Part shown: one piece after another, positions 4,590 through 10,943 of the stretch
Layout: each line of letters starts with the position of its first letter
Position numbering within the stretch: position 1 is the stretch's first letter
NCBI GenBank assembly: GCA_043767025.1
Contig: JAYUHK010000043.1
Span: 1-10,943, forward strand
DNA: 10,943 nucleotides
Origin: JAYUHK01 sp043767025
Lineage (GTDB): Bacteria; Bacteroidota; Bacteroidia; Chitinophagales; Saprospiraceae
Reading direction: 5' to 3'
Translations under genes and position numbers: made by a program
The notes under the pieces: model-generated
Told to the model about the DNA's origin: nothing
What the model saw: only the letters and a program-made list of their open reading frames with translations
Database searches by the model: none

Positions 4590-6449
4590 ATGCAAAAAGG
4601 TACGATTTCTGTCCAGACAGAAAATATATTTCCTATCATCAAACAGTTTCTTTATTCCGACCAAGAAATATTTTTACGCGAGCTGATTTCTAACGCCGTA
4701 GATGCTACTACCAAGCTCAAAACGTTGTCTTCCAAAGGCGAGCCGACGGGCGACATTACGGACACTACCATCGAAATTATCCTCGACTCCGACGCAGGCA
4801 CGCTCACCATTCGCGACAAAGGCATCGGTATGACCGCCGAAGAAGTTGATAAATATCTCAACCAAGTGGCGTTTTCGAGTGCCGCCGATTTTTTAGAAAA
4901 ATACAAAGGCGAAGCGATTATCGGACATTTTGGCTTGGGATTCTATTCCGCTTTTATGGTTTCGGACACAGTTACGGTTGTCACAAAATCCTATACCCAA
5001 AATTCGGAAGGTGTGACATGGATTTGCGACGGAAACCCTGAATATTCGATAGAAAAAAATGAAAAAAATTCGCGTGGAACGGATATTATTCTCAAAATAA
5101 GCGAAGAAGCAAAAGAATACCTCGAAAAAAGCCGCATCGAAACTCTGTTGGAAAAATATTGTAAGTTTCTACCAGTACCCATAAAGTTCGGTACAAAGAC
5201 CGAAAAAGTCTTCGCCAACGACGACGACGAAACCGGAACGGACGTAGAAGTGGATAATATCGTCAATAATCCGTCGCCGCTTTGGAAAAAACTGCCAAGC
5301 GAACTGACGGACGAGGACTACAAAAATTTTTACAGCGAGCTGCACCCTTACAGCCCCCCGCCGCTTTTTTGGATTCATCTCAACATCGATTATCCGTTCA
5401 ATCTGACGGGAGTTTTGTATTTTCCAAAACTACAAAACACGATGGAGTTGCAAAAAAATAAAATCCAACTCTACTCTAATCAAGTCTATGTGACGGACGA
5501 AGTGAAGGAAATCGTCCCCGAATTTTTGACTTTGCTGCACGGGATTATTGATTCGCCCGATATTCCGCTCAACGTGTCGCGGAGTTATTTGCAGAGCGAT
5601 AAGAATGTGAAAAAAATTACGGGCTACATTTCCAAAAAAGTTGCCGAAAAACTCAACGATATTTTTAAAAATAATCGAGAAGATTTTGAGGCGAAATGGA
5701 CGGACATCGGCACTTTTGTCAAGTACGGAATGTTGTCGGACGAAAGTTTTCACGACCGCGCGCTTAAGTTTGCACTCGTCCGTGACACAGCGGGAAAATG
5801 TACGCCCATCGAGGAATATCGCGACCAAGTGAAGGCTACTCAAACCGACAAACACGGCAAAATCGTCCTCCTTTACACCAACGACGTTGATGCCCACGAC
5901 GCATTTATTGTGGCAGCCAAAAAGCGTGGCTACAGCGTTTTGGTGTTTGACAATATGATTGACAACCATTTTATTCAGCATTTGGAGTACAAAGTTAGTG
6001 ACATTACTTTCGTCCGCGTGGATTCTGATACGGTGGATAAGTTGGTTCAAAAAGAAGAAAAGACCGAATCTGTGCTGAGCGAGCAGGAGCAATCGCAAGT
6101 AAAAGCATTGTTCGAGAAAGTGGCGGCATCGGCTGGCGCAAACGTGCAGCTGCAAGCACTTTCTCCGCAAGACGCACCCGTGACAGTCACCAAACCTGAA
6201 TTTATGCGCCGAATGAAAGAGATGCAAGCGATGCAAGGCGTGAGTTTTGGCGGCGACTTTCCGGACAGTTATAACGTGGTCGTCAATACCAATCACCCGT
6301 TGGTGGCGGATAAATTGCTGAAAATGACAGATGAAATCCTGCAATCCGATACTGCAAAATACCTCACAGACCTCGCTTTGCTGCACCAAGGAATGTTGAA
6401 GGGAGCGAGCCTGACGCAATTCGTAGAAAAAAGTATTCAAAAAATTTAA
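4590..6449 (+). CDS. htpG: Chaperone HtpG (Hsp90 family)
   Basis: HtpG is the cytosolic bacterial Hsp90, a dimeric ATP-dependent chaperone. From ATG 4590 it has 619 residues, close to the 624 of E. coli HtpG. The GHKL ATPase pocket is complete: ELISNAVDA (31-39, with the catalytic Glu31 and Asn35), DKGIGM (76-81) and the lid/phosphate-binding GHFGLG (112-117), then RGTDIIL. The middle domain includes LNVSRSYLQSD, and the C-terminal region ends with a conserved NTNHPLVADKLL segment used in dimerisation. The frame is open 62 codons further upstream, but that part is low-complexity, AT-rich and overlaps the promoter region, so MQKGTISVQTENIFPIIKQF is taken as the true N-terminus. A strong terminator follows 19 bp after the stop, so it is monocistronic. 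Regulation is probably stress-linked through the sigma-54-like promoter and palindromes upstream. Confidence 0.96.
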   Translation: MQKGTISVQTENIFPIIKQFLYSDQEIFLRELISNAVDATTKLKTLSSKGEPTGDITDTTIEIILDSDAGTLTIRDKGIGMTAEEVDKYLNQVAFSSAADFLEKYKGEAIIGHFGLGFYSAFMVSDTVTVVTKSYTQNSEGVTWICDGNPEYSIEKNEKNSRGTDIILKISEEAKEYLEKSRIETLLEKYCKFLPVPIKFGTKTEKVFANDDDETGTDVEVDNIVNNPSPLWKKLPSELTDEDYKNFYSELHPYSPPPLFWIHLNIDYPFNLTGVLYFPKLQNTMELQKNKIQLYSNQVYVTDEVKEIVPEFLTLLHGIIDSPDIPLNVSRSYLQSDKNVKKITGYISKKVAEKLNDIFKNNREDFEAKWTDIGTFVKYGMLSDESFHDRALKFALVRDTAGKCTPIEEYRDQVKATQTDKHGKIVLLYTNDVDAHDAFIVAAKKRGYSVLVFDNMIDNHFIQHLEYKVSDITFVRVDSDTVDKLVQKEEKTESVLSEQEQSQVKALFEKVAASAGANVQLQALSPQDAPVTVTKPEFMRRMKEMQAMQGVSFGGDFPDSYNVVVNTNHPLVADKLLKMTDEILQSDTAKYLTDLALLHQGMLKGASLTQFVEKSIQKI

Positions 6450-6468
6450 GAAAATTGCTCACATCAAA

Positions 6469-6502
6469 AGCCGATTAGATATTTTCTAATCGGCTCTTTT
6501 AT
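6469..6502 (+). terminator. Intrinsic terminator after htpG
   Basis: AGCCGATTAGA (6469-6479) and TCTAATCGGCT (6485-6495) form a perfect 11-bp stem with a 5-nt loop, followed by CTTTTATTTT. It is placed 19 bp past the htpG stop and separates it from purA. Confidence 0.88.
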
Positions 6503-6553
6503 TTTCAAAAAATATTTTCGCCCTCAAATTTTTCGCCGTCCGCTCCGAAAAGT

Positions 6554-6561
6554 TATCTTTG
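6554..6561 (+). promoter_or_regulatory. TATCTTTG -7 box for purA
   Basis: TATCTTTG is an exact TAnnTTTG match lying after the htpG terminator. Transcription would start near 6567, giving a leader of about 66 nt that contains the heptamer array. The -33 region is T-rich but lacks a clear TTTG. Confidence 0.6.
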
Positions 6562-6586
6562 TGTTTTTATTGTCAATATAGCCTGA

Positions 6587-6628
6587 AAAAACTAAAAACT
6601 AAAAACTAAAAACTAAAAACTAAAAACT
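6587..6628 (+). repeat. Six tandem AAAAACT heptamers in the purA leader
   Basis: Six uninterrupted copies of AAAAACT occupy 6587-6593, 6594-6600, 6601-6607, 6608-6614, 6615-6621 and 6622-6628. They end 4 bp before the purA ATG, in the position of the ribosome binding site, and lie downstream of the predicted transcription start. The unit length is not a multiple of three, but the array is untranslated, so copy-number change would alter leader length rather than reading frame. Confidence 0.95.
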
Positions 6629-6632
6629 ATTT

Positions 6633-7904
6633 ATGTCAAAAATAGATGTCATTCTCGGGCTGCAATGGGGCGACGAGGGAAAAGGGAAAATTGTAGATTT
6701 TTTAGCCGAAAAATACGATATGGTCGCTCGCTTTCAGGGCGGTCCGAATGCAGGGCATACGCTCAAATTCGACGGTAAAAAGTATGTGCTGCACACGGTC
6801 CCGTCGGGAATTTTTCGCCCGCACCTCATCAATCTCATCGGCAACGGAGTCGTGATAGACCCCGTCACGCTGCTCCGAGAGCTGAATAATTTGGACGATG
6901 CGAAAGTCGAATACCAACATCGGCTTTTGGTAGCCAAAAAAGCACACCTCATCGTGCCGACCCATCGCTATCTCGACGTGGCGAGCGAAGCCGCCAAAGG
7001 AAAAGAAAAAATCGGCTCTACCCTCAAAGGAATCGGTCCGACCTATATGGACAAAACTGGACGCAACGGCTTGCGAATGGGCGATGTGTTGCTGCCTGAT
7101 TTTAGAAAAAAATACGACGCGCTGCGCGAAAAACATTTGAAGCTGCTGCGCCAATATCCGGCGGTGGAGTTTGATTTGGCAGCCGAAGAAGCGCGCTGGT
7201 TCGAGAGTTTGGAAGCCGTCAGTAAGCTGCAATTTGTAGATGCAGAATATTACATTGATGATTTTTTGAAGCAGGGAAAAAAAATCCTTGCCGAAGGCGC
7301 GCAAGGTTCTATGCTCGATATTGACTTCGGTACTTATCCTTTCGTCACGTCCTCCAACACGATTACGGCGGGAGTTTGTAGCGGCTTGGGCATCGCGCCC
7401 AACAAAATCGGCGAAGTGATAGGTATTACGAAAGCCTACTGCACTCGAGTCGGCGGCGGACCGTTTCCAACGGAGCTGCACGATGCGTCTGGTGATTTTT
7501 TGCGGACAGAAGGGAGCGAGTTCGGCTCTACGACGGGTCGCCCGCGCCGTTGTGGGTGGATTGATTTGCCGCAGCTAAAATATACAATTATGCTCAACGG
7601 CGTGACGCAGCTTGTGATGACCAAAATTGACGTTTTGAACAAATTGGAAACCATCGCCGTCGCCACCGCCTACCACTATGAAGGCTCGGACACGGACGTT
7701 GTCCCATTCGACATGAACCAACTTTCGATAGATGCGGTTTACGAAAAACATGAGGGCTGGCAGCAGTCGTTGGACGATTGCAAAACGATGGACGAGTTAC
7801 CTGCGGCAGCAAAAAAATACATCGCAGCATTAGAACGCTCCCTCGGCGTACCTTTCACGATGATTTCTACCGGTCCCGAGCGCGAAAAATTACTCTTCAA
7901 CTAA
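6633..7904 (+). CDS. purA: Adenylosuccinate synthetase
   Basis: PurA catalyses the GTP-dependent joining of IMP and aspartate to adenylosuccinate, the first step from IMP to AMP, in the cytosol. The 423-residue protein is the normal length. QWGDEGKGKIVD (11-22) holds the P-loop-like GTP site with catalytic Asp14. FQGGPNAGHT (34-43) holds catalytic His42. KGIGPTYMDK, EGAQGSMLDIDFGTYPFVTSS, TRVGGGPFPTE and STTGRPRRCGWID supply the IMP, aspartate and switch-loop residues in the expected order. The ATG at 6633 directly precedes the conserved MSKIDVILGLQWGDEGKGK start. It has its own -7 box and lies behind the htpG terminator, so it is probably a single-gene unit. The tandem AAAAACT repeats immediately upstream are the one unusual feature. 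Confidence 0.97.
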   Translation: MSKIDVILGLQWGDEGKGKIVDFLAEKYDMVARFQGGPNAGHTLKFDGKKYVLHTVPSGIFRPHLINLIGNGVVIDPVTLLRELNNLDDAKVEYQHRLLVAKKAHLIVPTHRYLDVASEAAKGKEKIGSTLKGIGPTYMDKTGRNGLRMGDVLLPDFRKKYDALREKHLKLLRQYPAVEFDLAAEEARWFESLEAVSKLQFVDAEYYIDDFLKQGKKILAEGAQGSMLDIDFGTYPFVTSSNTITAGVCSGLGIAPNKIGEVIGITKAYCTRVGGGPFPTELHDASGDFLRTEGSEFGSTTGRPRRCGWIDLPQLKYTIMLNGVTQLVMTKIDVLNKLETIAVATAYHYEGSDTDVVPFDMNQLSIDAVYEKHEGWQQSLDDCKTMDELPAAAKKYIAALERSLGVPFTMISTGPEREKLLFN

Positions 7905-7909
7905 AAACA

Positions 7910-7924
7910 TTCCCCTTTGGGGAA
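7910..7924. terminator. Hairpin between convergent purA and GNAT genes
   Basis: TTCCCC (7910-7915) and GGGGAA (7919-7924) form a 6-bp stem with a TTT loop in the 35-bp gap between the two convergent stops. There is no strong T run on either side. It could be a weak bidirectional terminator, or a piece of a dispersed intergenic repeat together with the following GGTCGGGTTGGGG. Confidence 0.35.
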
Positions 7925-7939
7925 GGTCGGGTTGGGGAT

Positions 7940-9136
7940 TCAACTTTTGAACGGATGCCGTGGCAACCATTCTTCCTCTGGATTAAGATAGTCAAAAATC
8001 GTTCCTAAAAGTCTGTTGGTCAGTGGTTTGTGGTGGCGGAGGTAACAAAACATCTCGTGTGCGACCGCTCCAACCGAACTTTTTATCTCCGATGCCGTCC
8101 GCGCAAACACGATACTGCTGGCTTGCTGCTCGATGCCTGTGGCAATAATATCGAACAACATATTGAGGTAAATTTGCTTTTCGGGGTTGAGCGTCTTGTC
8201 ATATCCCAAAAAATGAGCTTCTAATTCGTCGCCATTTTTGATGGTAGAATAAAACGCAATGAGTTGATTGTCAAGGTAATATCCGACGACCTGATACGCT
8301 TCGGGCAAGTATTTTTTTAGTTCTACCAAATAATTGGGGTGCAACTGAATGGTGTTGAAGCCTGCTTCGGAGGCGATATTTTGGTAGAGTTCGTAGATGC
8401 GCGCAGCCTCTTGTGCGAGATTTGTCGCACTCAAAACCCTTTTTTCTATCGGCTCCAAACGCTTGAAAGCTCGCTTGGCGCGTATCCGATATTTCGATTG
8501 CAAATCGGATAAATAATCTTCTTGTTTTTTCCAATTTTGTGACAGCTTCATAAGCATATTTGGCTGAATCACATACTCCACAAAGCCGTTAGAAACAAGG
8601 CTTTCGGACGGCGTGTAATAATCTTTTACTACCGTAGCCGTCACCTTCGTACCTTGTTCGTTGAGGTGATTTTGGGCTTGCGTCAGCGCAGCCTCCATGA
8701 GCGCGTGAGCGGCTTCACGCTCCATATTTTCTACCCAAAATCCGTGTTCGCCTGTCAAAAGTAAGCTCCCGCAAATCAGCGTGTCGAACTCTACTTTATT
8801 GGCGACCGATTTTTTGAGATAATTGCCCAACGCAGTAACAAAACAAGATGTTTTTTGTGGAAAATGAAGACTTTTGCCGCCCTTGAAATGCAGAATTTGG
8901 CAAGCCGCCAAGCCCACGACACGAGTATTTTTTCGGAATAAAATAAATAAAAATTTCATGCCCAACGGCGGATTTTCTTCCAATGCCGTCAGATACGGCT
9001 GCTGCAAAAACAAATCGGGCGCGCTCCAACCCAACGGAATGTCAGAAAATAAATCCTCTACTTTGTCATAAAAAGCTGCGCTGAACCCGTCCTGCAACTC
9101 GGTCTGTTGGGGTACAGAAATAGTAGAAATATTCAT
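7940..9136 (-). CDS. GNAT/FemAB-like acyltransferase-fold protein
   Basis: This is a 398-residue protein of unknown substrate. The second half resembles the GNAT-fold Acetyltransf_6 / FemAB-like group: an Arg/Lys-rich helix segment (KYRIRAKRAFKRLEPIEKR), an EAGFNTIQLHP region, the strand pair VVGYYLDNQLIAFYSTIKNG, AHFLGYD, then a helix IYLNMLFDIIATGIEQ. That order is typical of proteins annotated as GNAT N-acetyltransferase or peptidoglycan-bridge-like, which transfer acyl or aminoacyl groups. No signal peptide or membrane helix is seen. The frame is open to an ATG at 9199, 8 bp from the holA stop. ATG 9136 is preferred because the 21 extra residues are basic and unlike a family start. It lies downstream of holA on the same strand, probably in one transcript, and converges with purA. 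Confidence 0.65.
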   Translation of the reverse strand: MNISTISVPQQTELQDGFSAAFYDKVEDLFSDIPLGWSAPDLFLQQPYLTALEENPPLGMKFLFILFRKNTRVVGLAACQILHFKGGKSLHFPQKTSCFVTALGNYLKKSVANKVEFDTLICGSLLLTGEHGFWVENMEREAAHALMEAALTQAQNHLNEQGTKVTATVVKDYYTPSESLVSNGFVEYVIQPNMLMKLSQNWKKQEDYLSDLQSKYRIRAKRAFKRLEPIEKRVLSATNLAQEAARIYELYQNIASEAGFNTIQLHPNYLVELKKYLPEAYQVVGYYLDNQLIAFYSTIKNGDELEAHFLGYDKTLNPEKQIYLNMLFDIIATGIEQQASSIVFARTASEIKSSVGAVAHEMFCYLRHHKPLTNRLLGTIFDYLNPEEEWLPRHPFKS

Positions 9137-9207
9137 TTTTGTGACTTTTTTTTTAAAAACCCATTCATAACTTCGCTGAAAAACAACTGTGCCGCGCATT
9201 AGTTCAT

Positions 9208-10209
9208 TCAGTGTAATATCTTGAAAACCAGCTCTTTAAGTAGTTCGCCGTCGTCTGTTCCGGTGTCATCTACGCCTTTGGAGCGAAGGTCGTAGCGCAT
9301 GAGGTGTGATATTATGTGTTCTACTTTTCCGAGCGGATAGTTTTTGAGTGCCAGTTTGTAGTCTTTCAGCACATACTCGGAGCGCAGTTGCAGCTTGCTG
9401 GCTTGCTCTCTATCGCTCATATTTTTTAGAAAAAACAACATATAGACTTTGCTAAAATACCCGTAAAGCGTCGCAATCACGACCACCAACGGATTTTTTT
9501 TCTGATTGACGGCGAAGTATTGGACGATTCGGTTGGCTTTGGTTACGTCGTGTGCGCCGAGTGCTTTTTGCAACTCAAAAACGTTGTAATCCTTGCTAAT
9601 TCCTATGTTTTTCTGTACTTGTTCGGTCGTCACTGCCGTCCCAGTCGGTACGTTGAGCAACAATTTATCCAATTCATTGGAGATTTTCGAGAGGTCGTTA
9701 CCGAGATATTCGGCTATCAAATCGCAAATGTCGGGCTTCAGTTGTAGATTAATATCTTTCGCGTAGGTCGCCACCCAATCCGCAATTTGGTTTTCGTACA
9801 GCTTGGCGGACTCAAACACCAACGCGTGCTGACCGAGTGCTTTGGCGAACTTCGTCCGCATATCTAATTTCTTGTATTTGTGACACAGCACCAGCACCGT
9901 AGTCGGCATCGGCTTCTCTACGTATGCCAGCAAATCCGCAAGTGTTTTCATGTCCTGCGCCTCCTTTACTATCACGACCTGCCGCTCCGACATCATCGGA
10001 TAGCGACGCGCCACGTCTGCCACCGCCATCGCATCTACTTCCTTGCCATACAAAACGCTCTGATTGAACGATTTATCTGCCGCCGACAAGACTTTATCCT
10101 CTATAAAATCCGAAATTAAATCAATAAAAAAAGGCTCTTCGCCGTGCAAAACATACACGGGACGATATTCCTTCTTTCGCAACTGCACCAATATTTCTTT
10201 GTACGTCAT
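9208..10209 (-). CDS. holA: DNA polymerase III subunit delta
   Basis: HolA is the wrench subunit of the clamp-loader complex, opening the beta sliding clamp for loading at primed DNA. The 333-residue protein begins MTYKEILVQLRKKEYRPVYV and continues LHGEEPFFIDLISDFI, the characteristic N-terminus of the delta family. FNQSVLYGKEVDA and RYPMMSERQVVIVKEAQDM follow (the beta-contacting and AAA+-like domain). Then come ISKDYNVFELQKALG and a C-terminal helical collar domain with LRSEYVLKDYKLALKNYPLGKVE. Length is normal (about 330-345). ATG 10209 fits the family start. A TATTTTTG box at 10236-10229 gives a leader of about 14 nt. The GNAT-like gene follows after 71 bp. Delta is poorly conserved in sequence, but this Bacteroidota pattern is distinctive. 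Confidence 0.9.
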   Translation of the reverse strand: MTYKEILVQLRKKEYRPVYVLHGEEPFFIDLISDFIEDKVLSAADKSFNQSVLYGKEVDAMAVADVARRYPMMSERQVVIVKEAQDMKTLADLLAYVEKPMPTTVLVLCHKYKKLDMRTKFAKALGQHALVFESAKLYENQIADWVATYAKDINLQLKPDICDLIAEYLGNDLSKISNELDKLLLNVPTGTAVTTEQVQKNIGISKDYNVFELQKALGAHDVTKANRIVQYFAVNQKKNPLVVVIATLYGYFSKVYMLFFLKNMSDREQASKLQLRSEYVLKDYKLALKNYPLGKVEHIISHLMRYDLRSKGVDDTGTDDGELLKELVFKILH

Positions 10210-10228
10210 CTTTTTACCAATTCTACAA

Positions 10229-10236
10229 CAAAAATA
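10229..10236 (-). promoter_or_regulatory. TATTTTTG -7 box for holA
   Basis: 10236-10229 on the minus strand reads TATTTTTG, matching TAnnTTTG, with transcription expected near 10223. A TTTTG at 10257-10253 could be the -33 element, but the spacing of about 16 bp is shorter than the usual 19-21. Confidence 0.45.
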
Positions 10237-10397
10237 CGAAAAAAGCTCGTTTCAAAACACTTGCTTCGCGATATTTTATAAAATAAAAAAATTTAACAAA
10301 AAAAATAGGTAGTTAAAAAGTACAAAATGTATTTCAAAATCGTTACATTGCAGTTGAATAATTATTTTCTCTTTTCTCACAATTTAAAACCTTATCC

Positions 10398-10943
10398 ATG
10401 AAAAATTTTATTGTGATGGCAATGCTACTTTTCATTATTCTATCTTTTTCTACCCCTTCTTATAACCAATGCTACCTAACTTCTAATCTTAAAAATTTCC
10501 AACCAACTTCGGGCAATCCTAAATTAGATACCTCTTGTATAGGAGATACCGTAACTTTAAAATGGCTATACAGTGGGGAGCCGATACAGCACAACGTAAA
10601 ATTTTATTGGGGCAAATTAGCTCCGTATGTTAGAATTATCAGCCCCGTGAATCAAGAGCAAGTTACATTTATAGTAGATAAAGATATAGATAGTTCTATC
10701 AACTGGAATCATTGGGTTACGTATATTTATTGGGAAAATAATGACACTCCCGTTGGAATAGACTCCTGCTACAACGGTTATCCAATCATTTCTCGGCGTT
10801 GCGGCAGTCGGTCTTTATTTAGTACAGACAAGTCGGGCTTGTGCGTGGGGGACTGTGTGGAGTGGCGGTCGGAGAGCAAGTATGTGCCTACGAGTTGGGA
10901 GTGGCGGTTTGAGGGGGGTAGCCCGTCGAGTTTTATAGGAGAG
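10398..10943 (+). CDS. Secreted PKD-like protein, 5' part (runs off the window)
   Basis: ATG at 10398 opens a frame of 182 codons without a stop to the window edge. The N-terminus MKNFIVMAMLLFIILSFSTP is a typical Sec signal peptide, with cleavage likely around residues 20-24. Residues 25-130 form an unrecognised Cys-containing, aromatic-rich domain, probably beta-stranded (TVTLKWLYSG, VKFYWGK, WVTYIYWENN). Residues 145-182 (LCVGDCVEWRS, then PTSWEWRFEGGSPSSF) match the start of the Cys-rich PKD-type repeat common in Bacteroidota surface proteins. Such proteins often end in a gliding motility-associated or type IX secretion sorting domain, which would lie beyond the window. Codons up to about residue 130 are AT-rich, whereas the PKD part is GC-rich. 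No perfect -7 box is visible upstream; TACATTG at 10344-10350 is a near match. Expected location is the cell surface or outside. Confidence 0.75.
   Translation, partial: MKNFIVMAMLLFIILSFSTPSYNQCYLTSNLKNFQPTSGNPKLDTSCIGDTVTLKWLYSGEPIQHNVKFYWGKLAPYVRIISPVNQEQVTFIVDKDIDSSINWNHWVTYIYWENNDTPVGIDSCYNGYPIISRRCGSRSLFSTDKSGLCVGDCVEWRSESKYVPTSWEWRFEGGSPSSFIGE

Noticed and set aside
5430..6440. 336-codon open frame on the minus strand
   Set aside because: It lies entirely antisense to the unmistakable htpG gene. Its composition (many His, Phe, Arg, Val, Cys) is typical of a shadow frame.
6702..7481. 259-codon open frame on the minus strand
   Set aside because: It is antisense to purA, whose full set of family motifs leaves no doubt about the coding strand.
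1..10943. CRISPR array, tRNA, rRNA, transposase, integrase or toxin-antitoxin genes
   Set aside because: Both strands were read for regularly spaced repeats, cloverleaf-like segments and mobile-element proteins. None was seen; the only tandem arrays are the purA heptamers and the A-rich 13-mer pair.

Overview
The window looks like a chromosomal segment of a member of the Bacteroidota. Three things point there. Gene starts lack Shine-Dalgarno sites and sit behind A-rich leaders. Several are preceded by the phylum's TAnnTTTG -7 promoter box. The gene content also fits: a DUF5606 protein, a Bacteroidota-style holA, and a secreted PKD-type protein of the kind often ending in a gliding/type IX sorting domain. 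A Saprospira- or Chitinophaga-like lineage is possible but not demonstrated.

Layout. Positions 1-98 hold the 3' end of an unidentified plus-strand gene, followed by a very small doubtful membrane ORF (205-309). On the minus strand, a DUF5606 gene (1531-1103) and a family 2 glycosyltransferase (1055-306) form a likely operon. Diverging from them is a plus-strand carotenoid operon: crtI (1789-3270, probably starting at TTG) and crtB (3283-4125). Next is a 464-bp gap with no long gene. It contains a previously hidden minus-strand transcription unit (about 4358-4140, with its own promoter and terminator) and, facing the other way, regulatory DNA for htpG that includes a sigma-54-like promoter. 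Then come htpG (4590-6449) with a strong terminator and purA (6633-7904), whose leader contains six tandem AAAAACT heptamers. Convergent to purA, on the minus strand, are a GNAT/FemAB-like protein (9136-7940) and holA (10209-9208). The window ends in the first 182 codons of a secreted PKD-like protein (10398 onward) whose base composition changes abruptly inside the gene.

How the genes work together. CrtB condenses two GGPP to phytoene and CrtI desaturates it toward lycopene, so the crt pair supplies the front half of a carotenoid pathway. Cyclase and hydroxylase genes are not in view. HtpG, PurA and HolA are housekeeping functions with no obvious shared pathway. No defence system, transposase, CRISPR array, tRNA or rRNA was seen. 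The most interesting parts are the 4126-4589 intergenic region, the heptamer repeat before purA and the compositional switch in the last gene.
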